Shown: in pieces, positions 15,556 to 24,388 of the stretch
Position numbering within the stretch: position 1 is the first letter of the stretch
How the letters are laid out: each line of letters starts with the position of its first letter
DNA from: Crenothrix sp. D3
Lineage (GTDB): Bacteria > Pseudomonadota > Gammaproteobacteria > Methylococcales > Methylomonadaceae
DNA: 45,936 bases
Reading direction: 5' to 3'
NCBI GenBank assembly: GCA_002134785.1
Contig: MBQZ01000021.1
Location: forward strand, 1-45,936
Program-made: the position numbers and the translations under genes
Notes under the pieces: model-generated
What the model saw: the letters and a program-made list of their open reading frames with translations, nothing else
Databases searched by the model: none
What the model was told of the DNA's origin: nothing

Positions 15556-15828
15556 TTAGCTCGTTGGTGGTATATAGCCCTCAGGCAGTTCATTATTACC
15601 TTCAAACAAAAATTTAGTCCGCTCTTCTGCTAAATAGGCACGCGCTTTAGGGTCAAAACTAGCTAACTTTTCTTCATTAATCAGCATAGTTTGTTTACTT
15701 AGCCATTGCTGCCATGCTGACTTAGATACTTTCTCAAATATTTCTACCCCTTTTTCACCAGGAAATGGCGGAAAATCTAAACCATCGGCTTCTCTACCCA
15801 ATTTTACGCAATGTACTCGTCTAGTCAT
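15556..15828 (-). CDS. yggX: Fe(2+)-trafficking protein YggX
   Basis: The 90-residue product begins MTRRVHCVKLGREADGLDFPPFPG with the family's conserved cysteine at position 7, and ends with FLFEGNNELPEGYIPP. E. coli YggX has 91 residues. It protects iron-sulfur enzymes such as MutY from oxidative damage. The gene overlaps the end of mutY by 8 bases, the mutY-yggX coupling seen widely in gammaproteobacteria. Confidence 0.96.
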   Translation of the reverse strand: MTRRVHCVKLGREADGLDFPPFPGEKGVEIFEKVSKSAWQQWLSKQTMLINEEKLASFDPKARAYLAEERTKFLFEGNNELPEGYIPPTS

Positions 15829-16870
15829 GTTGATTCTCGCTGTTATGTTGTTGTAATAAGAGTTTAATGGGGCTGGCTAAACCTACATTGTGGTCAGCGT
15901 TATACCAAAGACTTTGATTGGCTTCCATCACAAAATTTATCGGGGTATTAGTTTGTATCGCTAGCGGCGTGTAGTCGAGATGATAATGAGAAAATGTATG
16001 GCGTGAAGTTGGCAATAGTTGTTGACTCGCAATCGCTACATTTTTACTTAAACACCAGTTGTGTGCTGATTCGATACTGTCAAATTCAGGCAAGCTCCAC
16101 AAGCCACCCCAAATGCCTGTCGGCGGTCTTTTTTCTAAAAAAATATGCTTGTTTTGATTGCTTAGTAATAAAAAAACCACCTGTTTAACGGGTAACGTTT
16201 TTTTGGGTTTCGCTGTGGGTAGTAACGAAACCGTGCCGTTAATTCTTGCTAAACAATGACTAATCAGTGGACAGATATGACAAGCGGGTTTACTGCGCGT
16301 GCAGACTGTCGCACCTAAGTCCATCATGGCTTGCGTGTAATCGGCACAGCGTTCGACAGCGGTCAGTTCGGTACTGATAGCCCACAATTGTTTATTAACG
16401 AGGCTATTACCCGTCCAACCCTCAATCGCTTTGTAGCGAGCCAATACCCGTTTAACATTGCCATCTAGTATGGGATGGCTTTTATTAAACGCAATACTTA
16501 AAATTGCTCCTGCTGTCGATTGCCCAATGCCCGCTAACGCCATCAATTCTTCCAAGGTATCAGGAAAACGCTGTTGCCGATGAATAAGCTGAGCGGTTTT
16601 ATGCAGATTACGAGCGCGAGCGTAATACCCCAAACCTGACCAATACGGCAAGACTTCATCGATGGTCGCGTTCGCTAAACTGTCTAAGCTAGGAAATTTT
16701 TCAATAAACGCGTTGAAATAAGGAATGACCGTGGTGACTTGGGTTTGTTGCAACATGATTTCTGACAGCCAAACCCGATACGGTGTGATGTCCTGTTGCC
16801 ACGGCAAGTCTTTACGCCCTCGTGCATCAAACCAAGCTAACACTTGTTGTTGAAAATGTGTCGGTGTCAT
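15821..16870 (-). CDS. mutY: Adenine DNA glycosylase MutY
   Basis: MutY removes adenine mispaired with 8-oxoguanine. The 349 residues (E. coli 350) show the helix-hairpin-helix (LAGIGQSTAGAILS), catalytic E37 (SEIMLQQTQV) and D136 (ILDGNVKRVLAR), and a [4Fe-4S] cluster loop with C190, C197, C200 and C206. A C-terminal NUDIX-like domain at about 225-345 reads the 8-oxoG. It begins 6 bases after asmA and overlaps yggX, so the three are one transcription unit. Confidence 0.97.
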   Translation of the reverse strand: MTPTHFQQQVLAWFDARGRKDLPWQQDITPYRVWLSEIMLQQTQVTTVIPYFNAFIEKFPSLDSLANATIDEVLPYWSGLGYYARARNLHKTAQLIHRQQRFPDTLEELMALAGIGQSTAGAILSIAFNKSHPILDGNVKRVLARYKAIEGWTGNSLVNKQLWAISTELTAVERCADYTQAMMDLGATVCTRSKPACHICPLISHCLARINGTVSLLPTAKPKKTLPVKQVVFLLLSNQNKHIFLEKRPPTGIWGGLWSLPEFDSIESAHNWCLSKNVAIASQQLLPTSRHTFSHYHLDYTPLAIQTNTPINFVMEANQSLWYNADHNVGLASPIKLLLQQHNSENQHD

Positions 16871-16876
16871 GTCTAC

Positions 16877-19054
16877 TTAAAACAGTTTTTTAAATAATTT
16901 ACCCAGTTTTGGGGCTAATGTTTTCAGCTTTTCCTTATCTTCTGGTTTAAGATTATCCAAGGCTTTTTCTACTTTAGCTTTATTTTCATCGGTTTTGAGT
17001 GTTTCTATGACAGTTTCTACTCTTTCTTTGGTTTTTTCAGTGATTAAGGCACTAACATCCAGATTATAGGTGGGGTTGCTAAACGTACCGCCAACATTTA
17101 CAACAACAGGCATGGCGCGAAACCGTTCTGGCTCTGTAGCAGTGGCTTTTTCTTTCCGTAAATTAACCGTGAGTTTGTAGTTTAACTGCTCGTTAACAAG
17201 ATTTGCTGTGCCGTTACCTGTCGCTTGTACTTTAGCGGTTTTTATCAGTAAATCATTATTGAATATCAAGCCATTCTGAATAGCTGCCGCGCCGCTGATA
17301 GCAAAAAACGGGGTTTGCTCATTACTATTATCTTCTACTGCTGGCTCCGTGCCTTTGAGTAACGATTTGCCTTTGTCGATTATGTTTTGCAAATTGAAGC
17401 CAATAATTGCGCCGTCCTTGTATAAAAATTTTAAATAACCATTCAGCGAGGCTTTTAATTCAGCAGCTGTATTACCGCGTCCTTGTAGTTGCGCCGCTGC
17501 ATCTAGCGTACCTGTAATCGTGGCTTTGCCTCTAAAGTCTTGTAATAACGGTTCAACTTGAACATGACTGAGTTTTTCATTAATGGCTAAAACAGGTTGT
17601 GCATTACGCACATCCATACTTAGATTACCTGCGTATTCACCTTGATAAAACTTCTTGATAGTTTGTGCGGTGGTCACAAGACCGTCTTTAGCCGCTAAAT
17701 GAAAATGTACATCTTGTAAATTCAAATCGTTAACTTTGAGTGAAGCTATCGTTAAATCACCTGTGGCATTGAGCTTTTTGAGTGTTTCTATGGGTATATT
17801 TGATACCCCTGCGGTTAAAGCAATCGTCGGGCTGGTAATCGGTTTCTTGGTTTTTTCGACAGGCGGTAAATAACGATCCACATCCAGCGCGTCCGCTGCT
17901 AGATTAAATGTGATAGCAGGTGCGGCAAAATTGTTAATGCTAGTTGAGCCTTTAATTAACGCATCATCAAGATTAATCACTAAATTCTGTAGATTCAATG
18001 ATTCTTTTGTCGCGCTCGCATCAAAACTCATTGCCAACTTATTTAGCGCAGTTGCATCACGCATCACGGGAACTTTAATAGCAAAGTCTTTCATCAGCTT
18101 AACAGGGCTAAAGGGCGCGATACTGACTGCACCTTGAAAAACTGCATTTTCATTTAAATAATTCCCTGATAACACGCCATCAAGTGTTAAATCGCCCGAT
18201 TTAAGTTGTAAGCCAGTAACCTTAAAGGATTGTGAGGGTAATGAGGCAGCGGCATCGATAATAGTCAGTTGAGCCGTTAATGATTTATTAGGGACGGATT
18301 CACCCGCAGTGGTGACTTGCAAATTACTGTGACTTAACGCGACCGTATTAAGTTGTTTATTGATGGTAAATGAGGTAGTTAGCTTCACCGTTTCCGTCAT
18401 TTGAGTGTTAGCTCTCGCACTCACAAAAGCCAAATCAACCGCAACAGGCTGGTCAAAAATAACCTTATCCGTGGTTAAATTTAAGTTTTTTATCAGCGTA
18501 TTTTTTCCAGTATGGGCGTTTTTCCAGTTAATTTGTGCATCGACTAAGGTTAAAGCACCGATAGCAAACGCGCCTAAGGCAGAGTTAGTGGTAGTGAGTT
18601 GTTGTGGCGCGGCAGCGGGCGTTACATTGCTAACAATAGAGGACGTGTTAGGTTTTACTAAATCATCCCAATTATTAACACCTTGCTGATTTTTTGTCAG
18701 ATTCAGGACAAGCCCTTTTAAAACAATCCCGCTAACTTCAATTTTTTCCGATAACAACGGCAATAATGCAATATTGATTTGACTTTCTTCTAAGGTCGCA
18801 AAGGCTTGATGCTCAAAACCTGTGGCATTACTCAGTGTTATTTTTCCTGTTGTCACGCCTATCACAGGGAAAAAAGCGAGTTTTATATCCCCCTCAATCA
18901 CCAAATTACGGTTTATTTTATTTTTAACAGCAGCGGTAATTTCAGGTTTAAAACTATTAGGATCAATTAAAAAAGCAGCTGCACCGACCAAAATCATGAC
19001 TAAAAAAACTAAACTAGCCACCATTGACAGTATGATTTTTAAGGGTTTTATCAC
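16877..19054 (-). CDS. asmA: AsmA-family protein
   Basis: The 725-residue protein has one N-terminal membrane helix (about 8-30) and a large periplasmic part rich in beta strands (GDIKLAFFPVIGVTTGKITLSNATGF...). A typical AsmA C-terminal section (LKASLNGYLKFLYKDGAIIGFNL) precedes an acidic/lysine-rich tail. AsmA-type proteins are large repeating-beta-groove proteins thought to help move lipids between the membranes. It precedes mutY by 6 bases, the order seen in Pseudomonas and relatives. Confidence 0.9.
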   Translation of the reverse strand: MIKPLKIILSMVASLVFLVMILVGAAAFLIDPNSFKPEITAAVKNKINRNLVIEGDIKLAFFPVIGVTTGKITLSNATGFEHQAFATLEESQINIALLPLLSEKIEVSGIVLKGLVLNLTKNQQGVNNWDDLVKPNTSSIVSNVTPAAAPQQLTTTNSALGAFAIGALTLVDAQINWKNAHTGKNTLIKNLNLTTDKVIFDQPVAVDLAFVSARANTQMTETVKLTTSFTINKQLNTVALSHSNLQVTTAGESVPNKSLTAQLTIIDAAASLPSQSFKVTGLQLKSGDLTLDGVLSGNYLNENAVFQGAVSIAPFSPVKLMKDFAIKVPVMRDATALNKLAMSFDASATKESLNLQNLVINLDDALIKGSTSINNFAAPAITFNLAADALDVDRYLPPVEKTKKPITSPTIALTAGVSNIPIETLKKLNATGDLTIASLKVNDLNLQDVHFHLAAKDGLVTTAQTIKKFYQGEYAGNLSMDVRNAQPVLAINEKLSHVQVEPLLQDFRGKATITGTLDAAAQLQGRGNTAAELKASLNGYLKFLYKDGAIIGFNLQNIIDKGKSLLKGTEPAVEDNSNEQTPFFAISGAAAIQNGLIFNNDLLIKTAKVQATGNGTANLVNEQLNYKLTVNLRKEKATATEPERFRAMPVVVNVGGTFSNPTYNLDVSALITEKTKERVETVIETLKTDENKAKVEKALDNLKPEDKEKLKTLAPKLGKLFKKLF

Positions 19055-19162
19055 ACAATACTCCGTTACTAAAAAACTACAATAATGACTTATTATCGAA
19101 TATCATGCCTTACCGTTGCTAGTTAAATCTAGCCTAGGCAATAATAATTATGAGGTGGAAAG

Positions 19163-19426
19163 ATGTTTTTAGCGAAAATACTGGCGATTGCTGTCGTGGC
19201 TTTGTTTTACACAACCGCGAAAAAAAAAGGTGAGTCGCCTGTTAACTGGGCAGTGATAGGATTTATTGGTTATGTAATCGTGTGGGGATTGGTCTACACG
19301 TTGATTAATAAATTTTTGGGTACAGGTTCGTTTGTTATTATGCAAATACCTGCATTATGTGCGATGGCTGTAGCATTTTTAATTCGGCAAAAACTCATCA
19401 GCAATGCGGCTGGAAAAAATAGTTAG
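19163..19426 (+). CDS. Small membrane protein of unknown function
   Basis: The 87 residues hold an N-terminal helix at about 3-17, a lysine-rich turn (AKKKGES), a second helix at about 27-48 and a third at about 57-73, then a basic tail (RQKLISNAAGKN). It is probably an inner-membrane protein with three helices. It has its own ribosome site (GAGGTGG 7 bases before ATG) and is transcribed away from asmA. I do not recognise the family. Confidence 0.7.
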   Translation: MFLAKILAIAVVALFYTTAKKKGESPVNWAVIGFIGYVIVWGLVYTLINKFLGTGSFVIMQIPALCAMAVAFLIRQKLISNAAGKNS

Positions 19427-19434
19427 CCGCTAAT

Positions 19435-19469
19435 AAAAAAGCGGGTAAACGATAAAATCATTTACCCGC
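19435..19469 (-). terminator. Terminator of the peroxiredoxin gene (possibly bidirectional)
   Basis: GCGGGTAAA (19441-19449) pairs with TTTACCCGC (19461-19469). On the minus strand the stem is followed by six T (19440-19435). It lies between the convergent ends of the small membrane protein gene and the peroxiredoxin gene. Confidence 0.85.
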
Positions 19470-19496
19470 CTCGGTCTACGCTGTTTTAATTTTTAC

Positions 19497-20099
19497 TTAC
19501 AATTTGTCAGCGTTTTTATCCAAATATTCAGCAACACCCGCTGGGCTTGCATTCATACCTGCATCACCTTTTTTCCAACCAGCTGGGCAAACTTCACCAT
19601 GTGCTTCGTGGAATTGTAAGGCATCAATCATACGCAATAATTCGTCCATGTCACGACCTAAAGGCAGGTCATTAACCACTTGGTGACGCACTAAACCGCT
19701 ACGGTCGATTAAGAATGTACCACGGAAAGCCACACCAATTGCGTGTTCAACGTCATAATCTTTGCAGATTGAGTGCGCAATATCAGCCGCCATTGTGTAA
19801 CGAACTGCACCAATACCGCCTTGGTTAATCGGGGTGTTGCGCCACGCGTTGTGCGTAAAATGTGAATCAATCGACACGGCAATCACTTCAACGCCACGGC
19901 TTTTGAATTCATCCATACGGTGATCTAAGGCGATTAACTCGCTAGGACACACAAAGGTGAAATCCAGCGGATAGAAAAATATAACTGCATATTTGCCGTT
20001 AGTGGCTTCCGAAAAGCTGAATGAATCAACTATCTGACCGTCACCTAATACGGCTGGAACTGTAAAATCAGGGGCTTGCTTACCAACTAAAACGCTCAT
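19497..20099 (-). CDS. Typical 2-Cys peroxiredoxin (AhpC/TSA family)
   Basis: This 200-residue thiol peroxidase reduces H2O2 and organic peroxides. The peroxidatic cysteine is C51 in FYPLDFTFVCPSE and the resolving cysteine is C171 in GEVCPAGWKKG. The GGIG loop (94-97) is present, but the C-terminal YF helix of overoxidation-sensitive enzymes is not evident (ending EYLDKNADKL). It has a GGAGATAAT ribosome site before the ATG and is transcribed away from a sigma-54 activator 191 bases away. No ahpF follows, so it probably uses thioredoxin. Confidence 0.95.
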   Translation of the reverse strand: MSVLVGKQAPDFTVPAVLGDGQIVDSFSFSEATNGKYAVIFFYPLDFTFVCPSELIALDHRMDEFKSRGVEVIAVSIDSHFTHNAWRNTPINQGGIGAVRYTMAADIAHSICKDYDVEHAIGVAFRGTFLIDRSGLVRHQVVNDLPLGRDMDELLRMIDALQFHEAHGEVCPAGWKKGDAGMNASPAGVAEYLDKNADKL

Positions 20100-20290
20100 T
20101 GATTATCTCCAAAAATAGTTAAAAAACAAATACTTAAAAATTAATAACAGCCACTATACCAGTGGAATAAGCGGTATTCTACACCAGAACAGTCGGGAAT
20201 AGGGTAGTTATTTTTAACAGACCTATCGTACAAAAAAAACACCTATAAATCAATTTGTTACCCAATTAATGATATATTCATATAACAGTA

Positions 20291-21661
20291 ATGGCTTTCA
20301 GAAAAATCCATCTTATGAATCAATGCACATCTTTTCTCAACAACAACCAAAACTGGTTAGCTCAATTCGATAACAGTCATATTTTAACCAAATTTCTCGA
20401 CCTTTTCAGTACAGAGAATTTCTATATTCTTGATAATAATCAACGAGTTATTTTCTGGAGTGTCGGCATGGAAATCCTAACTGGTTTAACGCATGAGGCG
20501 GCTGTTGGTCAACCGTGTTTGACTAGCTATCGCATTACCGCTGATAGCAAAACACAGCTAATTCAATTACCTAACGCGGATGGCAGTCACAAGCAAATCA
20601 ACAAGATAGTGCAGATTTTGCAACATAAAAACGGCATTTTTGCAGGTGGTTTAGGCTTACTACTGCCTTGCGGTGACGCAACCATTAGCGAATCACTACC
20701 CAAAAAACACCCGCTAAATCACGGTACACAAAACTTTCACGGCATACTCAGCCGCTCACCTGCCATGCGAGATGTTTTTCAACTCATAGAAAATGCGGCG
20801 CAAACTGCCGTTACCGTCCTTGTGAGAGGCGAAAGCGGCACAGGTAAGGAATTGGTCGCCAAAGCCATTCACGACCTCAGTATGCGTAAAAATGCCCCCT
20901 TTTTAGCCATTAACTGCGCTGCCTTATCCAGCAATTTACTGGAAAGTGAATTATTCGGTCATATTCGCGGTGCGTTTACAGGCGCGATTAAAGATCACAA
21001 CGGCTTATTTCAACGATCGCATGGTGGCACTTTATTTTTGGATGAAGTGGCAGAATTGCCGCTAGAACTACAAGCAAAATTACTGCGCGTTATTCAAGAA
21101 AGAAATTATATCCCTGTGGGCGGAGATCGCTCTGTAAGCGTCGATGTGCGAATTATCGCAGCTACCCATAGGTCTCTACGAGAAGAGGTCAAGAATGGGC
21201 GTTTTCGTGAGGATTTGATGTATCGCTTGCGGGTTGTGCCAATCTTTTTACCACCACTTCGAGAACGGCGTGAAGATATTGGATTATTAATCTGGCATTT
21301 TATTCATCAACACAATGCTGGCAATTTTAGAAAAATTGAAAAAATAGAACCCAATGCCATGCGCATATTACTCGACCATTCGTGGCTAGGTAATGTTAGA
21401 GAATTACAAAATGTCGTTGAATATGCGTTTGCAGTAGGACGAGGCACAACGCTACGGTTGTCTGAACTTCCCCCCGAATTTAGAGAACCACGGCATTTTA
21501 CTCAAGCTGTCAGACCCAATTCATCTCTAACTGAGCAAGAAGAAATCGCCGCTATTCGTCATGCACTTGAACAAAGTAACGGCAAAGTAACACCCGCAGC
21601 GCAATTGCTAGGCATGAGTCGCGCTACTTTTTGGCGTAAACGCAAGCTGTACAAGCTATGA
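20291..21661 (+). CDS. Sigma-54-dependent transcriptional activator with PAS-like sensor
   Basis: This 456-residue enhancer-binding protein has an N-terminal PAS-like domain (about 40-130, [22 protein letters not shown]) and an AAA+ domain at about 150-385. The AAA+ domain carries Walker A GESGTGKE (180-187), the sigma-54 contact loop GAFTGA (227-232) and Walker B GGTLFLDE (245-252). A Fis-type helix-turn-helix closes it at about 415-455 ([17 protein letters not shown]). There is no receiver domain, so the signal is sensed by the PAS part. The start may instead be M9 (20315); neither has a clear ribosome site. It is divergent from the peroxiredoxin gene and abuts the origin region; target genes are unknown. 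Confidence 0.92.
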   Translation: MAFRKIHLMNQCTSFLNNNQNWLAQFDNSHILTKFLDLFSTENFYILDNNQRVIFWSVGMEILTGLTHEAAVGQPCLTSYRITADSKTQLIQLPNADGSHKQINKIVQILQHKNGIFAGGLGLLLPCGDATISESLPKKHPLNHGTQNFHGILSRSPAMRDVFQLIENAAQTAVTVLVRGESGTGKELVAKAIHDLSMRKNAPFLAINCAALSSNLLESELFGHIRGAFTGAIKDHNGLFQRSHGGTLFLDEVAELPLELQAKLLRVIQERNYIPVGGDRSVSVDVRIIAATHRSLREEVKNGRFREDLMYRLRVVPIFLPPLRERREDIGLLIWHFIHQHNAGNFRKIEKIEPNAMRILLDHSWLGNVRELQNVVEYAFAVGRGTTLRLSELPPEFREPRHFTQAVRPNSSLTEQEEIAAIRHALEQSNGKVTPAAQLLGMSRATFWRKRKLYKL

Positions 21662-22000
21662 ATTTTTACCCGCATAATGCGTGGCAAATTATGATACATT
21701 TTCCTGAGTGACTAAAAATGTGGATAACTTCAACTCAAGTTATTTTCATTCTGAATCTACAAAAAACTAACCAAAAACCCATTGTGGATAACTTTGTGGA
21801 TAAAGTCCGCTTTCTTTGTGGATAAGTCTGTGTATAACTTGTGAATAAGTTATCAAGCATGAGTTATACACAAGTTATACAAGGTTATCCACAGGGTTAT
21901 CCACAGCAAAAAACAGGCTTATCAATTTGATTTTAAAGAAATAAAAAAAGTTATCCACAAAAAAACCCCTCCTTAATAATAATAAAGTAAAGATCTTTAT
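21662..22000. other. Chromosomal replication origin (oriC): DnaA-box cluster
   Basis: No gene is present in these 339 bases. Exact TTATCCACA boxes lie at 21719, 21783, 21795 and 21817 (minus strand) and at 21885, 21897 and 21951 (plus strand). Variants lie at 21829 (TTATACACA, -), 21840 (TTATTCACA, -) and 21864 (TTATACACA, +). The first six boxes face the last four, giving a convergent array. AT-rich stretches at 21920-21951 and 21968-21998, with AGATCTTT near the end, are candidate unwinding DNA. Genes on both sides mostly point away from here. dnaN starts at 22001; dnaA is not adjacent. Confidence 0.9.
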
Positions 22001-23101
22001 ATGAAATTTATAATTAATCGCGAACAACTTTTAACGCCATTACAACAAATTGTCAGCGTTATTGAAAAACGACAAACCATGCCAATTCTCTCCAATGTGC
22101 TAATCGTCATTAACGACGATCAACTCATTTTGACAGGCACGGATTTAGAAATTCAGCTCATTGCTAAAATTAACATCAACTCAGCAACCGCAGGCGCAAT
22201 TACTGTCCCTGCTAGAAAATTTTTAGATATTTGTCGCTTATTACCCAATGGCGCAGAAATCACCATTGAGCAACATGACGACAAAATCAAAATCGCCTCT
22301 AATCGCAGTCGATTTTCTCTGAGCTGCTTACCCGCAGACAATTATCCAGAATTTGCCGAAGCAGAATTAGAAAATCAATTTTTCATCACCGCAGGTCAAT
22401 TTAAGAAAGCACTTGATAAAACCTTATTTTGTATGGCAAATCAAGATGTTAGGTATTATTTAAACGGCTTATTACTGCATATTTCTAACAGCCGTTTAGA
22501 ATTAGTTGCCTCAGATGGACATCGTTTATCCATTTATGAAGACCAATTAGAGCAAGCCACAGGTTTTGAAGCGCGGATTATTTTGCCCAGAAAAGGCGTT
22601 TTAGAGCTAAATCGGCTACTTGACGACCCAGAAGCAGAATTAAAAGTTGAATTTTCCAGCAACAATATTCGTATTTTTATCAAAAATTTAATCTTTTCAG
22701 CCAAATTAGTCGATTCAAAATACCCAGATTTTGGCAAAGTATTTCAACAAGAATTTTTCAATAAAATTCACATTGAAAAACAACTACTTAAAAACGCCTT
22801 AACCCGCGTCGCTATTTTGTCCAATGAAAAATTCAAAGGCGTAACCTTTGACATGACCGCTGATAGTCTACGAATCAGCACGCACAACCCAGAACACGAC
22901 GAAGCGGAAGAAGAATTAGCCATTGAATACACAGGCGATCCGTTATCCATTGCCTTCAATGCGCAATATTTACTCGATGCTGTCTCAAATTTGGATTCTG
23001 ATATTGCCGTGTTAACCATCGCCAGCAACGCAAGCAGTTGTTTTATCGACGAACCCGAAGGCTGTGCGTATAAATTTATCGTCATGCCAATGCGGTTATA
23101 A
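22001..23101 (+). CDS. dnaN: DNA polymerase III beta subunit (sliding clamp)
   Basis: The 366-residue protein (same length as E. coli) forms the ring that tethers DNA polymerase to its template. It begins MKFIINREQLLTPLQQIVSVIEKRQTMPILSNVL and ends FIVMPMRL, the conserved C-terminus lining the hydrophobic pocket. Three similar clamp domains span about 1-120, 125-245 and 246-366. The ATG has no obvious ribosome site, and the gene follows the oriC array directly. The usual upstream neighbour dnaA and downstream neighbour recF are both missing. Confidence 0.98.
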   Translation: MKFIINREQLLTPLQQIVSVIEKRQTMPILSNVLIVINDDQLILTGTDLEIQLIAKININSATAGAITVPARKFLDICRLLPNGAEITIEQHDDKIKIASNRSRFSLSCLPADNYPEFAEAELENQFFITAGQFKKALDKTLFCMANQDVRYYLNGLLLHISNSRLELVASDGHRLSIYEDQLEQATGFEARIILPRKGVLELNRLLDDPEAELKVEFSSNNIRIFIKNLIFSAKLVDSKYPDFGKVFQQEFFNKIHIEKQLLKNALTRVAILSNEKFKGVTFDMTADSLRISTHNPEHDEAEEELAIEYTGDPLSIAFNAQYLLDAVSNLDSDIAVLTIASNASSCFIDEPEGCAYKFIVMPMRL

Positions 23102-23120
23102 TTTAGAAACTTGAGTAAGA

Positions 23121-23136
23121 TGTTCCACGTGGAACA
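23121..23136. promoter_or_regulatory. parS site 1 (ParB-binding centromere)
   Basis: TGTTCCACGTGGAACA is a perfect 16-bp palindrome matching the bacterial parS consensus TGTTNCACGTGNAACA. It lies 19 bases after the dnaN stop. An imperfect half site (CGCGTGGAACA) follows at 23159-23169. Confidence 0.95.
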
Positions 23137-23221
23137 TTGTTGTGAAACCGAGTAGGACGCGTGGAACAAATCACGCCCTACTCACTGTCATTTACTCCTT
23201 TATATATAGGCGACAAAAACC

Positions 23222-23827
23222 ATGACTAAAATCACCCGACTCTCACAATTGGATTTAAACAGCACCTACACCTACGCTGATTATTTAACATGGCGATTGA
23301 ATAAAACGGTGGAGCTTATTAAAGGCAAAATCATGTTGATGTCGCCTGCACCTAATTTAAAGCATCAAAGTATTTCTTGGCAATTGAATGGATTGTGTTT
23401 TAACTACTTTAGACATAAAACCTGTCGTGCATTTACAGCCCCGTTTGATGTGCGTTTACTCGACTCAACAAAATCCGCTAAAGCTAATAAAGATATTTAT
23501 ACGGTGGTTCAACCAGACTTTTGTGTCATCTGTGATCCTAAAAAATTGGATAGCAAAGGTTGTTTAGGCGCACCTGATTGGATAATTGAAATTTTATCCA
23601 AAGGTAATTCAAAAAAAGAAATGCAAACCAAATACGCGCTGTATGCAGAAAGCGGCGTAAAAGAATACTGGATTATTTATCCTTATGAAGAAGCCGTCCA
23701 TCAGTTTGTGTTAAACGAAACCGACAACCACTATCAACTCATGGCTATGTTTTCAGGTGAAGACAGTGCCAGCCCTTATTTATTTCCTGATTTGGAGATT
23801 GATTTGCGTGAAGTGTTTAGTGATTGA
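23222..23827 (+). CDS. Uma2-family protein (PD-(D/E)XK nuclease fold)
   Basis: The 201-residue product shows the Uma2/DUF820 layout: VELIKGKIMLMSPAP near 33-47 (conserved E and the MSP step), VVQPDFCVICDP (about 98-109; catalytic-type D) and PDWIIEILSKGN (about 118-129; E and K positions, usually ExLSPS), then YAESGVKEYWIIYP. The fold is that of restriction-type nucleases, but the biological role of these proteins is unknown; they are abundant in cyanobacteria and occur in gammaproteobacteria as accessory genes. It lies between parS site 1 and a HicBA pair and is likely acquired. Confidence 0.88.
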   Translation: MTKITRLSQLDLNSTYTYADYLTWRLNKTVELIKGKIMLMSPAPNLKHQSISWQLNGLCFNYFRHKTCRAFTAPFDVRLLDSTKSAKANKDIYTVVQPDFCVICDPKKLDSKGCLGAPDWIIEILSKGNSKKEMQTKYALYAESGVKEYWIIYPYEEAVHQFVLNETDNHYQLMAMFSGEDSASPYLFPDLEIDLREVFSD

Positions 23828-23912
23828 TTTTGTTAATGTTTTTAAAGAAAATACGTTGTTTTCAGAACAATAAACAGCACTTTTCAACTATTCTTCTAAG
23901 GAAATACCACCA

Positions 23913-24125
23913 ATGAAAAACTTGAAATATCTCATTTACCGCGACGGGGATTATTACGTTTCGCAGTGTTTAAATATCGAAGTCGCTAGTTTTGGTTCAA
24001 CCATTGATGAAGCTCTAGCCAATTTAAAAGAAGCCGTTGAGTTATATTTGGAAGATGATAATGCCGCGAGTAATTTTCACGAAGTCGGTGAATTTATGCT
24101 GGGTGAGTTCGCACTTCATGCCTAA
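23913..24125 (+). CDS. hicB: HicB-type antitoxin
   Basis: The 70 residues form the small partial RNase-H-like fold of HicB antitoxins (KYLIYRDGDYYVSQCLNIEVASFG, then DEALANLKEAVELYLED). No C-terminal DNA-binding domain is present, so repression of the operon, if any, must come from elsewhere. The stop codon overlaps the start of hicA by 8 bases, the standard coupling of a toxin-antitoxin pair, with the antitoxin first. Confidence 0.85.
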   Translation: MKNLKYLIYRDGDYYVSQCLNIEVASFGSTIDEALANLKEAVELYLEDDNAASNFHEVGEFMLGEFALHA

Positions 24126-24324
24126 GCTACTGTCATCAAAAGAAATTATTACGGTTCTATTGGCGTATGGTTTTATAAAAGTAAGTCAGAAAGGCAGTCA
24201 TCAAAAATATTTTAAAGATAATCGAGTTGTTATTATGCCTAGTCCTAAAAAAGAGATTCCAATAGGTACGTTACAATCCATCATCAAACAAGCTGGATTA
24301 ACACGCGAAGATTTTAATGTGTAA
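24118..24324 (+). CDS. hicA: HicA-type mRNA interferase toxin
   Basis: The 68-residue protein starts at ATG 24118 (MPKLLSSKEIITVLLAYGF) and has the double-stranded-RNA-binding-like fold with the catalytic GSH motif at 26-28 (H28). The family ending is IPIGTLQSIIKQAGLTREDF. HicA cleaves mRNA and is neutralised by HicB. It overlaps hicB by 8 bases. The longer frame that begins at 24037 includes hicB sequence read out of frame and is not the real start. Confidence 0.9.
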   Translation: MPKLLSSKEIITVLLAYGFIKVSQKGSHQKYFKDNRVVIMPSPKKEIPIGTLQSIIKQAGLTREDFNV

Positions 24325-24388
24325 CAGTCCAGATGCAATTACCAGAATTTTGTTTATTTAACTTACTTGTTTATTTATAAGGACAGCT

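Noticed and set aside
23158..23169. Fourth parS site (CGCGTGGAACA)
   Set aside because: Only one half matches the consensus; the other arm is too degenerate to claim ParB binding.
24037..24117. N-terminal extension of HicA
   Set aside because: These codons overlap hicB in another frame, and the HicA family starts at the MPKLL segment.
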